From: Caprimulgus europaeus
Lineage: Eukaryota; Chordata; Aves; Caprimulgiformes; Caprimulgidae
Assembly: GCA_907165065.1 (NCBI GenBank)
Contig: OU015524.1
Span: 56,337,295 to 56,401,294, forward strand
Direction of reading: 5' to 3'
Length of the DNA: 64,000 nt
Below are positions 1 to 12,353 of this stretch, piece after piece (position 1 is the stretch's first letter; every line of letters starts with the position of its first letter). The notes beneath the pieces are model-generated. The model did no database searches and was not told the origin of the DNA. It saw only the letters and a list, made by a program, of their open reading frames with translations. A program made the position numbers and the translations under genes.

Positions 1-3000
1 ATAGCATCTGTTAATATTTTATTATTTTTATTTCATAAAATTGATTATGGGTTCCATGGGCATGACTATTGTTTTCGTTCAAACTTCTTCACTCCTGCAG
101 GATGCTGAAGAGGCACTGCTAAAGTTTACTCTGAGAGATACCTCAGGAAGCTTTTTGATATTTGATATCACCATTCAGGACCCCAGCTTTCAGGGCTCTT
201 TGGAAAGCACTTGCCTTACCTTTAGAGGAACATGTAGTTCATGTGGTTGACTGAGCTTTGCTAAGGATGCCTATTGAGTAAATGTCACTCCTCTGTGTTT
301 GTCAGGTAATTCAGAGACTTTATCACTAGTCGGGATTTGAAGATTTGAAAATAAGAGAAGACATCTGTTTTATTCCATCCATGCATTGGAAGCTGATCCA
401 ATAAAACATTGTCAAAAGTTGCAGCTCTTTTGTGCTACAATTTGACACTCAAGTCTACAGGTGGATGTCTCCCAGTCAGAGAGTGGAACTGAAGAGCCAA
501 GCCTTCTTCTGCTTTCTCTGTTGGGACTTGCATAAAATGTAAATAAAAAGGAAGTGTAGGAGGTTTCAACCCTCTTCATCTTCCATTATATTTTTATTTT
601 ATTAAATATTTAAACTAGTAGATACTTTTTTTGGTCCATATATTTGAGTCAGTTGATGATCTAAAACTCGTATATTTGTTCAGGATGAGAGTCAATTTTT
701 AAAACTGTCAGCACTGAACACAAAGTAATGAGGTTGCTGAAAAAGGAATTGCTTCACAGTGAACTGAACACATGAAAAGAATGAATAGAGGAAGAAAAAG
801 GAAGAATTTACAAAATAAATTTGCCCCACAATTGCTTCAGTACCTTCTTACCTTTTGCTCTATTGCATGTGGTTTATTTTGTGTGATGAACCCACAGAAA
901 GGGCACAGGTGGTTGGAAATAGAGTGTAGCAGTTACAATGTGAGTGTTATCAGAATTTACTGTGCTAAAAACTAGTCACAACAAATGCCTCTCCAATAAG
1001 ACTTAATGACTGTATATCAACATCACTGACCACACTGATGACTAGACCAAACATATCATTGGGCTGTTTTATGAAGTGGAGGGATACATTCTCTCAGTAA
1101 ATCCTTGAACCATAGAATAACCTTTGTTAATCTCTCATCCCCAGGTCTTTCCTTTAGTAGCTCCACAGAATTATTTTCCTTTAAACTATCCTTTTGGTAA
1201 TATCTACTGTTATAATAAACTCATCTAGAACTAGAATGCCTGGCCTTCAATGCAAAACCCACCCTATTTGCCAGTGTGAGCACTGTATTAATCTTATTTT
1301 CATTAAAAGTTATTATTTCTCTGTTCTTTTAGCTTTTTATTTTTTCTGAGATTCCAAATTCCCCTTAAAGTAGTTAGGAGTAAAAGTCAGAACATGAGAA
1401 AAAAATGCATATTAACCTAGAAGATATAAAAAGCAAAATGGAAAACTTGTGTCCTTGAGTTATAAAAAATAATCATGATGGCAGAAATATCATTATTAGT
1501 GACATGAAATTACCAGAACAGGAAGCGTGATTATGATGAGTCAGTTGCACGAATCATTCTTCATAAACCATGCCCACTCAAAAAACTGTAACTGGTTTAG
1601 TTCCACAAAATACAAAATTATATATTTAGGAATGAGGAGCATAAATCAAGGAAAGAAAAGAGAAACTGGAAAATAGTGACGCTGAGGAAGATTTTGGGAT
1701 CATAAAAGACAAGGCACTTAATAATTTTGCTTTGGATGCAAAAAGGATAATGTGATTCTTCTCTATACAAGTAGAAAAGTTTTGATTAAAAGTATGCATG
1801 ACTTGTATTTTTTGTGTTGATGGGATTAATTGCACAGTGGTGCATTCAGCATGGATGTCCACATTTTTAAAAGGACATTGAAAAGAAGAAAGGAAGAAAT
1901 AACTTAAAATTTATTACAGAAAGAATTAATGAGTTTGGTATAATTTAGATTATCAAAGAGAAGATTAATGAGACATAATTACAGTTTATTCATTTCTTCA
2001 CTGGGAGAAATTATAAAATCCTGAAAGGCAGTTTATTCTGGCAAGGAACCAATAGTCAGAAGTTGAAGCCAAATTAATTTGAACAGAAATAAAAGTTCCT
2101 GATTCAAAGGAGGGATTCTGCATCTTCATGGATAGCTGTCTGTGAAGCAAAGCATTTCTACTATATGCTCTTTCCATTTCATTATCCATTTCAATCTCTT
2201 TTTCTAAGGCAGTAGTCAGTACTTGTAGCATAGCTTTAACATTTTTTTTTTCTTTTAATTTATCTGAGTATTTTTAAAGGATAGGAGGAATTGTTAGACT
2301 TAACTTAAGGTTTATGATTCCCATAATGCAGCAGCCAGATGGTTACTGTGTGGAAATATGTACGCTGTCATTTTTTCTTTAACTCTTTGGGAACCAGTGG
2401 AGGGTGGAAAACTATATGAGTTTATTGATCACTTCCATTTCTGTTTTCTAAAAGGGCCTGGAAGAGGTTTTAAAGTATGTTTGGAAGATGGCTTTGGAGA
2501 CTTTGATCATGACTTTTCCCGTGAATGACTTTCCCATTCCAAATTGATTAATCACTGACTAGTGGGAACTGGGAGTTGAAAGGATTCATAGAGCAACAGC
2601 CATGCTCTTGCACAAAAGTATAGGCTTCTGCAGTTTCATCCAACAGGAGTTAAAAGTATATAACTAACCCATGACAGATGGTCTAGTTCATTTTGCTCAA
2701 CATCCAAAAGATTTTCTCACACTGCTGGCTCCCTTGCTGTTGTCATGAACCGGTCCCACCACTCTGACCTTGTCTCTCTGGCCCAGGATCTCTAGATGAC
2801 CAGAGCTGAAAGAGTCACAGTAACAATGACTTTAAGAAAGTCCTTGACTACGTCCTCTTTCTCAGACAAGAGGATACCCAGTAGGGCTGTATTCAGTTCA
2901 CCACCAGAGACATGTCATCCTACAGTAGCTGCTGCAGCCATAGAATGAAGTTTACAATTTATGTTCTACAGTGCCTTTATTAGGCCAGAGGGATTGTGAG

Positions 3001-3515
3001 CAGCAGGCTGCATGGCATCCCATAGAAATGAATAAGAATGGAAAGCAAACTTTCCAGTATGTGTGAGGCCCTATATGGAAGATGGTATTTGTGTCAGTGA
3101 CACACCACAGTCACCTGCATGAAAGCAAAGAGCTTTCCTGAAATGTTCATGAATCTACACATGAATACACAGAATGTTTGAACAGTACCATAAAACCGCT
3201 ATTCTTTTAGAGAAAGTAAGGCAGGTCCTCATATATTCACTGGCCCAACACTTCTGTTGTCAGTAGAATTGTACAACAGTTCATAGGTGTTTGATATGTT
3301 GTACCTTTATGCTGTGTTGCTTGTTTTCTGGGATAGGTGGAAAACTGACTAAGTGATCAAGGAGAAGCCACTCATGAGAAGACTTTGGCAACTCATGTTT
3401 TCACCAGCCTTGACTAGAATCTCAGTTCTAGCAGAGCTGTTTATTATTGATCATGTTAAATCAAAAAAGCAGAGACCAACAGACAACTATGCTATCAGTC
3501 ACCATGAGATGTTAA
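1..3515. other. AT-rich non-coding stretch, no gene seen
   Basis: All six frames are broken every few tens of codons; the longest open frames here are under 80 codons and show no family resemblance or splice context I can defend. I see no CR1 tail octamers, LTR ends, tRNA-like folds or long simple repeats. The segment at about 2690-2960 is somewhat richer in G+C than its surroundings but matches nothing I know. Most likely intergenic or intronic unique sequence. Confidence 0.7.
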
Positions 3516-3602
3516 ATTAGAACAAAAAAAACCCAAACCCAAAACCCCAAACAAACAAAGAAAAAGAAAACCACCAAAAAGACTCAAACCACAAACCCCA
3601 AC
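3516..3602. repeat. A+C-rich low-complexity tract
   Basis: The plus strand here is almost entirely A and C, with spaced C runs at 3532-3534, 3538-3540 and 3545-3548. On the minus strand this gives three close G runs, one short of a canonical G-quadruplex. Similar A+C tracts recur at 12310, 37150, 40055 and 61509. Confidence 0.8.
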
Positions 3603-6365
3603 CTTTTCAGCCTTACTGATATGTATTTGTAACCTTTACAATGACAAGTAATTTTGTACTAGCTCAGAATTACTGTGGCAGGTAATTTCTAGAGAATGTC
3701 AAGCAAAATATTTATGACTAGTCTGATAATAAAGAAGTGTTTGTTACTGCAGTGACAGGTTACTCATTCCCTCCAATAATAGCAGGTGAATTGTGTACAT
3801 TCCAACACCTTTCTCTAACAATTAGCCTTTGCTAATTCACCACTAAGAGTTAGATTAGTGGGTTCAGGCAGCCACAGCTGTGAGATTTTATTTTCTTTGA
3901 TTGGAAATTAATTAAGTTCCTCTCCATGGCTTGTTTTAAAATACTATTCAGTCCCTCATCTCACATATTTTCATTTCTAAATACTTTATCAGGCTGTATT
4001 CATGTCCCACAGGAATGAATCTGTCTTGTATGCCTAAAGTAAAAATAAAGAATCTCCACCAAGAAATATAATTCAAATAATATTTCCATTGATTTTAGTG
4101 AGAATATTTTCCTAAGAATGGGATTGTAAATTTGGCATTAGTAGAGACTGAGACAATCCACCAGACCTGTATGGTACTGTTGTCTGCTCTTGTTTACAAC
4201 TTTTAGTGTGATTTGATTGAAAAACTTTGTTCATAGCAACCAATCAGTTTACAGGTATAAGCTTCCAGCTACATGCCTTAAAACATGTGCACTATATTCT
4301 CCACTCTTTCCAGAATTTTACTTATTTGTAAAATAAGAAATTTTACTTATTACAGTTACTTGTGAGGATTTTCATTTTTTGCTGTATCATTTGCTTTAGC
4401 TTCTCCAAGGAAGTGACCACCTTCACTTCCCAATAAAGGCAGAACAGCAGAAGAGCTGGGAACAGAAGCTCAAGCTGCATTTTAGCATGTGACACTCCCT
4501 GAGATTTCTTAGAGACAGATTCCCTGATAGCTGTGTGAGACCAAAATACACTGAGTGCTAAACTTTCCATATCAGGAAAATGTGCAAGCTCTGTGATACC
4601 ACAGTTATCCCACACTTGGTAACTGAGGTACCCTTGTCATACTGCAATGGCACAAGGTTTACAGGAGGAAGTAATATCTTCTGTTTGGTGAAGTAAAATG
4701 AATTGGAAAAAATAAGCTTTTGGGAACGCAAGACTGTATGTATCTCATTGGGATTTGTTTGGTTTTAGTTTTATTTAGTTTTTTAATAAACTGTAAGAGT
4801 CTAATATATTATTTCCTCTTCTATAAACTAAATTCTGAAATCCTTAAACTCTTTGACAGTGTAATACTCTTCACTGTAAACTGCCTGTAAACACAGACCT
4901 GATGTAATTGAACTCAGTTCTCCAATTGTTCTCTGCTATAAGTGGAATTAAGATGGAAAATCACATTCCCCAAACATTTCCTTCTCATTTCTACTGAGGA
5001 ACTGGAATGAAATACAAAAAGTGCTTAGGTGAAATTGTGTTATGATTTTACTTTTTCTTAGTCCAGTAGGTAGATAAGTAATTTTCTACATTATCAATTT
5101 TTAATTTTAAAATGCTGTGACCGTGGAAGTTATCTTCAAAAGGAAAACATGTTATAATGCATATTTCAGAAACTATTTTTTTTAAGAAAATAAGGCTTTC
5201 ATTCTATAGATGCTATCCTATAGTAGCAAATGTGGTTATCATTCATGGCTGGACAAGCTTAAGAGTTGTATTTTAAAATTATTAGAAATATTGAAATATT
5301 ATTTCTGCTTTAAGTTTAGTTCAGTGCCAGAATGGGTTTGAAGGCTGTACCCATCTCTGAGAAGCTTCTCATTGCTCTGAGCATTTAGTAACAGTGCTAA
5401 AACTGCTTTCAAGTAGGAGGCAGGATCAGTCCTAGAAACTGCTAAAATGGACAGATTCCAAGGGAAACTCATTATTGTATTATAGCCAACTAGCTACTGA
5501 CCACTGTGCACTTCATCTGAAGCAGAATCCAGCAAGTCTATCTGGCTGTCAGACTGGGAAGAGAAACCATGCATGTGTGGAAAGAGCAGCAGTTGTTCGG
5601 GGAGGGTTGACACTGCCTTTCAGTTCAAGTCTTTGCCTATGGTAGAGAGCAAACCTACTGCTCCATGCTTCACTTCCTCCCATGATCTGCTGTCACTTTG
5701 GGCTCGAGCCTTGTGTCCATGACCTAATCCTACCCCTTAAATCTTAATGATACAGCATTTTGCCTATGCTGCTAGACAACTCTGAGCTAGCTTTACTAGG
5801 AAAGTAACATCGATAGTATCACTTAATTTACTCTGGGTGACAATTTGGACACCACAGGTCAGAAATTATCCAACTAGTTACTCAAGTGAAAGGAGGAAAA
5901 AAAAAATATAACTAGATTTTGGCTGATAAAGGTAATAGTTGAAAAGTAAGACTGTAGAAAAGAAAATGCAAGAACATCAGAGTTTTTCAGCTTGTGTACA
6001 AAACCAGAAGGTGCAAGTGTTTTTTAGAAACAGCCAAGAGGGAAACACAATACCAGACAAACAATATTTTTGTTTAGAAATGAAATAGTCTTAATATGTG
6101 CACAATAGTTTAACTTTTAAGAGGCAAGTATTTTCTTGCTACATTACCTTTTGTAAAGTAAATTTGAAAGTATTAGTATCAAATCACTGAGTTAAATATA
6201 GTAACAGCAGCTATATTTACTATGTATACAATATGATCCTTCCAATACAGATATAGCTTAAGAAAATAAAATCTGAGGTGTTTTTGTCTTTGATTTCAGT
6301 TTCATTTTTTCGCTTGTTACCTACATGTCTGCTTATCACTGTACCTGGAAGGATATTGTAGAACT
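3603..6365. other. AT-rich non-coding stretch, no gene seen
   Basis: No open frame above 90 codons and no recognisable mobile element. The minus-strand frame at 4343-4615 has no family resemblance. A short block at about 3820-3950 contains a CAGCTG E-box next to TAATTAAG-type homeodomain-like words and could be conserved non-coding DNA, but that cannot be judged from one sequence. Confidence 0.65.
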
Positions 6366-6397
6366 GCAAAGGCATTCATGTGCATTCATTTCACCTG

Positions 6398-6566
6398 TAG
6401 CTATATATTTTTTATGCATGTATGTTTTTCTGGGAATTCTGAATTATTAACTCTACCTGTTTGGCATGGAAATAGAATGTTTCCAGAAAACTATATTTTG
6501 AAATTGCAAATGTCATTTTTTTCATGGAAATAAACTTTATGGTCATCAAAAAAAAAAAAAAAAAAA
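6398..6566 (+). pseudogene. possible 3' end of a processed retrocopy (poly(A) signal plus A19)
   Basis: An AATAAA hexamer at 6529-6534 is followed 13 bases later by an uninterrupted run of 19 A (6548-6566). This is the arrangement left when a polyadenylated RNA is reverse transcribed and inserted. The 7-mer TCACCTG occurs directly after the A run (6567-6573) and again at 6391-6397, so it could be a short target-site duplication bounding a 169-bp insert starting at 6398; this is weak because a 7-mer can recur by chance. No coding frame is visible, which fits a 3'UTR-only fragment. Alternatives are a chance A run beside a chance hexamer, or the real 3' end of an unannotated transcript. Confidence 0.3.
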
Positions 6567-7441
6567 TCACCTGATTTATGACTTTCATTAAAATTTAACT
6601 TTGTTTAAAGTTTTAACAGATGCAGTAAACTACTTATAAAGGTTTATAATAATAGGATTATGTACTAAACTTAAGAGCTAATAGTGAATTAACAGATCTG
6701 AATAAAGCAAAATTTTATGAGGACTTAGCTGAATTCTGTGTCTGTGTATTGATTTTGGCCTCTAAAACATTTAATAATTCTCTTTGAAATTTATCAAAAT
6801 TAAGGTATCATTAATTAGGTGACTTTCATCTGTGCCTTAGAGTAATACATACTCTACTTTCCTTGAATGGCTCCTCAGAAGAATAAATGTCATCTTTCAT
6901 TGGTCTTTCAACATTCTTCCAGCGCTGCCCTAGTTTTTAAGAAGTATTTTATATTGCTTCTTCTCTGTTGATCCTGCCTTTGAAAATGGCTCTGAATATT
7001 CATAATAAAATGCTGTCTTCCATAAAATAAAAGCTTACTAGTTTTTTCAATGCTGTCAGAGAAAGTAAAAATTAAAACCATGGGATTTTTTAATATTTAA
7101 GTGAGTGAGAAGATTGATTAAGCAAGAGAAATTTCACACCAAAAAAACATAGATATAACGTTGTTTTCTTTTAAGAATTCTGTTTCAAGCATGAATGACC
7201 TGATGAGGGCTATGGTGGCAAGTAAATAAATAAATAAATAAATAATGAAGAAATCATAACTGACATTTAGAATCAAGGTCAAAATTAATTCTCATTTTTT
7301 ACCTGGAGAGAGTTTTTACACTTGCATTAATGTATGTTAATTGCTCTTAACTTCCTGGAAAATGCTGACTAGAAAGAAATTGTCTAGTAATTGTCCAGTA
7401 CTTGCATGTATCCTCAGACTGAATCATGAATAGTTCTTATT
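6567..7441. other. AT-rich non-coding stretch
   Basis: No gene is visible. The only structured sequence is the short (TAAA)n microsatellite at 7223-7246, listed separately. Confidence 0.65.
7223..7246. repeat. (TAAA)n microsatellite
   Basis: Six uninterrupted TAAA units. Short, probably polymorphic, with no evident function. Confidence 0.9.
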
Positions 7442-7600
7442 TCATAGAATCATAGAATGGTTTGGGTTGGAAGGCACCTTAAAGGTCATCTAGTTCCAAT
7501 CCCCCTTCCATCAGCAGGGACACCTTCCACTAGACCAGATTGCTCAAAGCCTCATCCAATCTGGCCTTAAGCACTTCCACACGTTTCCTGAATGGACTAT
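7442..7600 (-). mobile_element. CR1 LINE, 3'-end fragment
   Basis: The left edge reads as the reverse complement of the CR1 tail (two ATTCTATGA-type octamers), followed by the reverse complement of the conserved CR1 3'UTR block, with AGGTCATCTAGTTCCAA and then CAGCAGGGACACCTTCCACT. Only about 160 bp of the 3' end remain, as usual for CR1, which is nearly always 5'-truncated. The tail variant (CCAACCCAAACCATTCTATG in sense) is the same as in the copy at 53241-54010, so both belong to a related subfamily. No coding capacity remains. The right edge fades at about 7585-7600. No convincing target-site duplication. Confidence 0.93.
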
Positions 7601-8408
7601 TCTATTCACTTCAAAGCATGGGTGTACATAACTCTGTTTTTTAGTGCTTTGGTCTTGGTTTCATACAGCCCCTTTGTAACTTCTTAAATAAAGCATCTAA
7701 GAGAGACAAATAGCACATGGAAGGTTACCATTCCTGTATGTTTGTTCTGGAGTGCTGGTTTGTTGTCTTACAGAACATATTTTAGTACCTTAGTTTGGAA
7801 GGCAATAATCCAATCCTTACCAATTTTTATTCCTTAATTTCTTTTTCCCAATAAATTATTTTCCATGATGGATATCTATGTAAAATAAGGAGTGCTAATT
7901 ATAACGCTTTGTTTAGTTAACATTGTGAACAATAGTAGTATTGGCCTGTAAATTATTATTTTATATAAAGATAAATTTATTATATTTTCAATAATAGATC
8001 ATATTTGAATGGCAAATGTGAAAATAGTACAATGGTCTATTGTATTTTAGGGGACCTATGATGTTTGTCTCCAAGGTTTTTCTTTAAATCTATGTTTTAT
8101 ACTAGTTTCAGATTACGCAGTATTATTCTTGAAAGGTAGTCTGGCAAGCTAATTCCCATTTTAATGAAAACACTAACGACAAGCCAAACTGCCTTTCATT
8201 TAGGGGCAGAAAATAATACCATAGCTGAAATTGAAAGTAATATTTTTATGCCTTTTGAACTTAACTTAAAAAAAAAAAAATAGATATATATATTTGCAGT
8301 CTCATCCTTCCAATAATATGTCCAAATGCCATTTTTTAACCTACTGCATCTTGAAATTTAAGCAGGATTAATTCTTTACCATTTGTGATAAGAAACAATT
8401 TCTACTGG

Positions 8409-8440
<32 letters not shown>

Positions 8441-9215
8441 ACTCCGAGTAAACATTATAAAACATTCACTATGGTATTTTGTCAATGGAAATATATTGCA
8501 TAATCAATGCATAAACAAATACTGTGTGTTTAAATTTAATGAAATTTTCAAAATAAATGATTCAATATTAATGATGTATTTTGAAAAGTTAATCCATTTT
8601 TTCTGAAATGACTTATTTCAGAATTTTAATTTTGTTGTGTATTTTATCTCTTTATTCCATGTCAAAACAAAAGGAAATATGGAAATTATCTTCTTCCATT
8701 AGATGAAAGTTTTATTTTCTACTTAGTTCTAGAAAATTGCTGGCTGAGAAGAAAGTCAAAAGTGGTTTAGAATGGACATGGATGGAGTAAAATGTGTTTC
8801 TTTCTAATGGAAAGAGAACTGAATCTTTATATTTCAAGGAAATATTAACTAATATTTATATTCCATTCTATTTTATTACACTTACTCATTTAACTTTAAT
8901 AACTAAACTAATATAATGCCTAATAGGTTATATCAACTACAGTAAAGTTCAAAAATGTACATGTCCAATATAAAGTTAAACACTAAAATCTCTCACCTGT
9001 TGCTCAGATGGCTCTAGACAGCTGTTTAGGCAGCTGATTTGTTATTGACATATTACCTTTCATAGATAGACATATTTTAATGAGATTGATAATGTCAGAG
9101 AACCTAAAGTACTGATACTTGAATACTCACACATACTGATTTCAAATGTCCTTAAATTAGGTAATTATGTGAATCCCAATCTAGAATTTGAAGTCAGATG
9201 ATTTAGTTTAGAAAT
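7601..9215. other. AT-rich non-coding stretch with short simple repeats
   Basis: A13 at 8268-8280 is followed by TA-rich sequence; an (AAAAC)n tract lies at 8409-8442. No gene, LINE or LTR recognised. Confidence 0.65.
8409..8442. repeat. (AAAAC)n microsatellite
   Basis: About six AAAAC pentamers in tandem. Confidence 0.88.
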
Positions 9216-9254
9216 ATGTACACCAAACCTCATATTTCAACTATTTCAAACCAG

Positions 9255-9410
9255 AATAACACAGATAATTCTGCATTTTCTAACATAGACACTCCTTCCA
9301 TGATTGATGGTCACTGCAGTGACATGAAAAACTTCAGTCCTAATCATGATGATGTCACTGAAGACCTTGCACACGCAGCAACACCATACACTCCACACTG
9401 CTGTCATAAA
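9255..9410 (+). other. speculative exon candidate, unrecognised product
   Basis: An open frame runs from 9216 to 9500. Within it a CAG acceptor-like site ends at 9254 after a weak T/C-rich stretch, and a strong donor-like GTGAGT begins at 9411. The enclosed 156 bp is exactly 52 codons, phase 0 on both sides, and its codons show a purine-first bias (many GAT, GAC, AAC, ACT). The predicted peptide is acidic, rich in Asp, Asn, His, Ser and Thr, and resembles no family I know. No flanking exon was found, the polypyrimidine tract is poor, and an open frame of 94 codons is not exceptional in 64 kb. This may well be chance; do not treat it as a gene. Confidence 0.12.
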
Positions 9411-9500
9411 GTGAGTAATGGAAATGCTTCTTCACTATCCAAGTACCCCTGCAGTATTTATTTTCTGTATTGGGATAACGTGAGGACAGCCTTGCTCTAG

Positions 9501-9985
9501 CTCAGACAACTGAGAAAGATGTAGAAGAGTTTCAAGGAAGAAGCACGGCAAAGACCGAACAGAGACCAGAGTGATCCTCTCCTCCCTCTACAGAAAGAGA
9601 AGAAATTAGGAGATCATCCCTGAAATAGTCTTAAGATGTTGAAGAATAGCTTCAAAATACTCGGGATTTTAAGATGTTCACAGAATAAAGAAACTTTCTT
9701 ACCAGTAGATAGGTTTTTGTTCAATCACTATTTCTTAAAGTTTTCTTAAGATAAAATGGGTTACAAAATCTCAGTTCCTCTTGTTTTCTTGTTTTACATT
9801 GTCCTAACATAAACAATCATGATCAGTTCCTTTTAAAATAATTTCAGCAATACACAACACAGGGATGTGGTTTCCAGAGCATCACTTCCCATCAGACCTC
9901 TGAGTAATCTCTGTGGATAGGTTGTTATCCCTGCTGTCTCCCTTTGAAGAGGAAAATTCATGACTACTTAGTCTATCAGAACCAA
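9501..9985. other. non-coding stretch, nothing recognised
   Basis: No element ends, simple repeats or coherent frame. It grades into the GC-rich segment that follows. Confidence 0.6.
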
Positions 9986-10285
9986 CTTTCAGGGCAACAG
10001 CAAGGCCAGCATCTCCCTGATGGCTCTCCATAGGGATAGCCTGGCAGCCAGTGCCTGTCCCACTCTTAGCCAGGAGCGGGCAGACAAGGGCACTGAGGCA
10101 GGCCCATCCCTGGGCATTGGGCACCCTGCTGACGAGATCAGGCTGGACTGTCAGCCCACAGGCAGGCCCACCTCAAAAAGGCCCATGGCTGGGCAGGGCG
10201 GGGCTGTGGAGAGCTGGAGCCTGGCCCTGCTGCAGCATGTCTGGGCAGGGGCTGATGGCCCCAAGGACACACTTCTAGATGGTGA
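9986..10285. other. isolated GC-rich island of unknown identity
   Basis: About 300 bp of clearly GC-rich sequence (many CAGGC, GGGCAG and GCCC words) sits in AT-rich surroundings. Open frames exist in several registers on both strands, which is what GC-rich DNA gives by chance. CpG dinucleotides are few, so it is not a CpG-island promoter. Most likely a decayed GC-rich transposon segment such as the U3 of an LTR, but I could not match it to a family; a non-coding RNA exon is an alternative. Confidence 0.4.
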
Positions 10286-12309
10286 AAAAAAACCAACTGC
10301 AGAAGCACCTTCTGTCAACAAAGCTGTCCTTGCTTTCTACTTTTTCTGTCATATATAGTAACAACCTACTTTGACAGGTTAAAAAGTTTGGCGTCTGCAA
10401 TTCTATTAACAGGAGAATTACTCTAGTCTGAGTAACTAATGAAGTCTGATAGATTCTTTCATTTTATTCTTTAAAAGGGACTGAATATACTTGTCTAAGG
10501 AGATGTAAGAATCAATGTGTTGAAGAAGATTTAGGGATATCTGTACACAAAATATTACATTAGTCAGAGTTAGCATTACTTTTCTGCTTGAACTACATAA
10601 CACAAGTAAAGTTATTAACAACTTAGTTCTTTGCAGTTTCTCTTCAGAGGAGTTGAATCTCAGTCTGAAGACTATTGTTATGCAGACAGATTTCCTGAGC
10701 TGTAAATTCTGCACTTTGAAGAAGAGCACTGGTTCTTTTTAAATCAGTCTATGTTGGTCTTCTATCATCCTCTTAACTGTAGCATCCTAGTACCTTTCTG
10801 TGTTGCATTAAATGAAGCAATCAGCATCTTTCATATCATGTGTACTTTACTGTAGTGAAAGAGTTTTTTCCTCTACATTCACATAAAAAGTTCCTGACTC
10901 TTCCTAGTTCCCAGCAACCTCAGACTGAGTGTGTTGACAAGCAGTATCGTAAGTTATATTTATGGATCCTTCATTAATTTGTTGTTAGAATATTGTAATT
11001 ACTCCCACTGGTAAGTAAATTTTCATTCCACTGACCAAAATAATCAGGTTCTTTTGCAAATTGATGTTATTTCTAAATGTTGCCTAAATGAGTCCTATCA
11101 CCTACTTGCACTGTTTTCTTGACAAATTTATATTTTCCACAAAAATATTCCTTATTGTTTACTTTCTTCCACATTTATTGCATTTCTGCATTAATAATTT
11201 TTCTTGCACTAATTCAGGTTCCCTAGCACTGCTTGTCCTAGCATGTGCATACACAACACTTCCCTCCCCACTGTGAAATCAGATATTTTTTTGATGGAGG
11301 ATTTTTTTCCCATGGTTAAAATGGAGGAGAGATGTCCACTCATATAGAAATATATTGATTGTACACAGACTGAGTCTTAAAGATATTTAGCAACACAACT
11401 TTTCTGCTGAGTGGCAAAGAAAAAGATGGATACAAAAGTGAAGTGGAGCTACGCTGAAAGTAGAACAGGCAACAGAGGCAAGAAAAGGGAATACTGGTTT
11501 TTGCAAGTTATTTGCTGTCTACAGTCATCTATCCACACAGCCAGGGGAAAAGAAACCAAAAAGATCTCTGTAAAAGTCTGAACTGTACCCCTGACCTATC
11601 TCCATAGTAACCAGAAAGTCTAAGTCTCTAAGGCATCAGAAGAGATGCCTCAGATTACTTTGACAACTATGTTACTTGATTATATCTCACTTATCCCAAT
11701 GTGTCTATCAAAGGGGTTGAAATACTTTCAACTGATTGCTTAGGCTGGATTCTAGAGTAGGACTGAAAATAATTTTATAATGCATACTCCATTTCCATTG
11801 CAGACATTGCAATCCTGAATATGGCAGGAGAGAAAAAGTTTTGTCAGCATTTCAGATATATCACCTCTCAATCTCTTCTTATGATATTAATCATATGAAC
11901 ATATGTCCATGTCGTTCACATTATCTTGGAAGAAACATATGTTCCAGGTAAGGCAGGTATAGATTTCAATAAATTATTTAAAAACTTCTTTCTAAGAATT
12001 TAGGATAGCTCACTTCCCAATCTAGGTAACATTTCCTGCAGTTGGCACAGTATAGTTGGATGTTTCATTCCTTTTCTTTAATTCCTTGGTAACTGGCAGA
12101 ATATTTCATAGCACAGAACATAAATATTATGCTACTACTTTTAGCAGTAGCAGTGTCATCAAATAGAATAACATTATGGTATTTCTCCAATATTGACAAA
12201 TGAAATTACATGTATAATATTGCTGAGAAATGCCCTCCCAGCTTCTCTTTTATCAAGTTACTCAGCAAGCATATTTGGGTTTTTAAAACAGATATTTCCT
12301 CAAGGAATA
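10286..12309. other. AT-rich non-coding stretch, no gene seen
   Basis: Open frames are under 100 codons and without resemblance to known proteins. No CR1 tail, LTR edge or long simple repeat. Confidence 0.65.
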
Positions 12310-12310
12310 T

Positions 12311-12353
12311 AAAAAAAAAACCCAACCCTCCCCCCAAAAAACCCCAACCAAAA
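12311..12353 (-). repeat. A+C-rich tract with a canonical G-quadruplex motif on the minus strand
   Basis: After A10 the plus strand has C runs at 12321-12323, 12326-12328, 12330-12335 and 12342-12345. Read on the minus strand these are four runs of at least three G with loops of 6, 1 and 2 bases, fitting the standard G3+N1-7 quadruplex rule. No promoter, gene end or mobile-element edge is recognisable beside it, so any role is unknown. Confidence 0.75.

Noticed and set aside
10020-10358. Plus-strand 112-codon frame in the GC-rich island
   Set aside because: Several frames are open on both strands there, as expected from composition; no recognisable motif.
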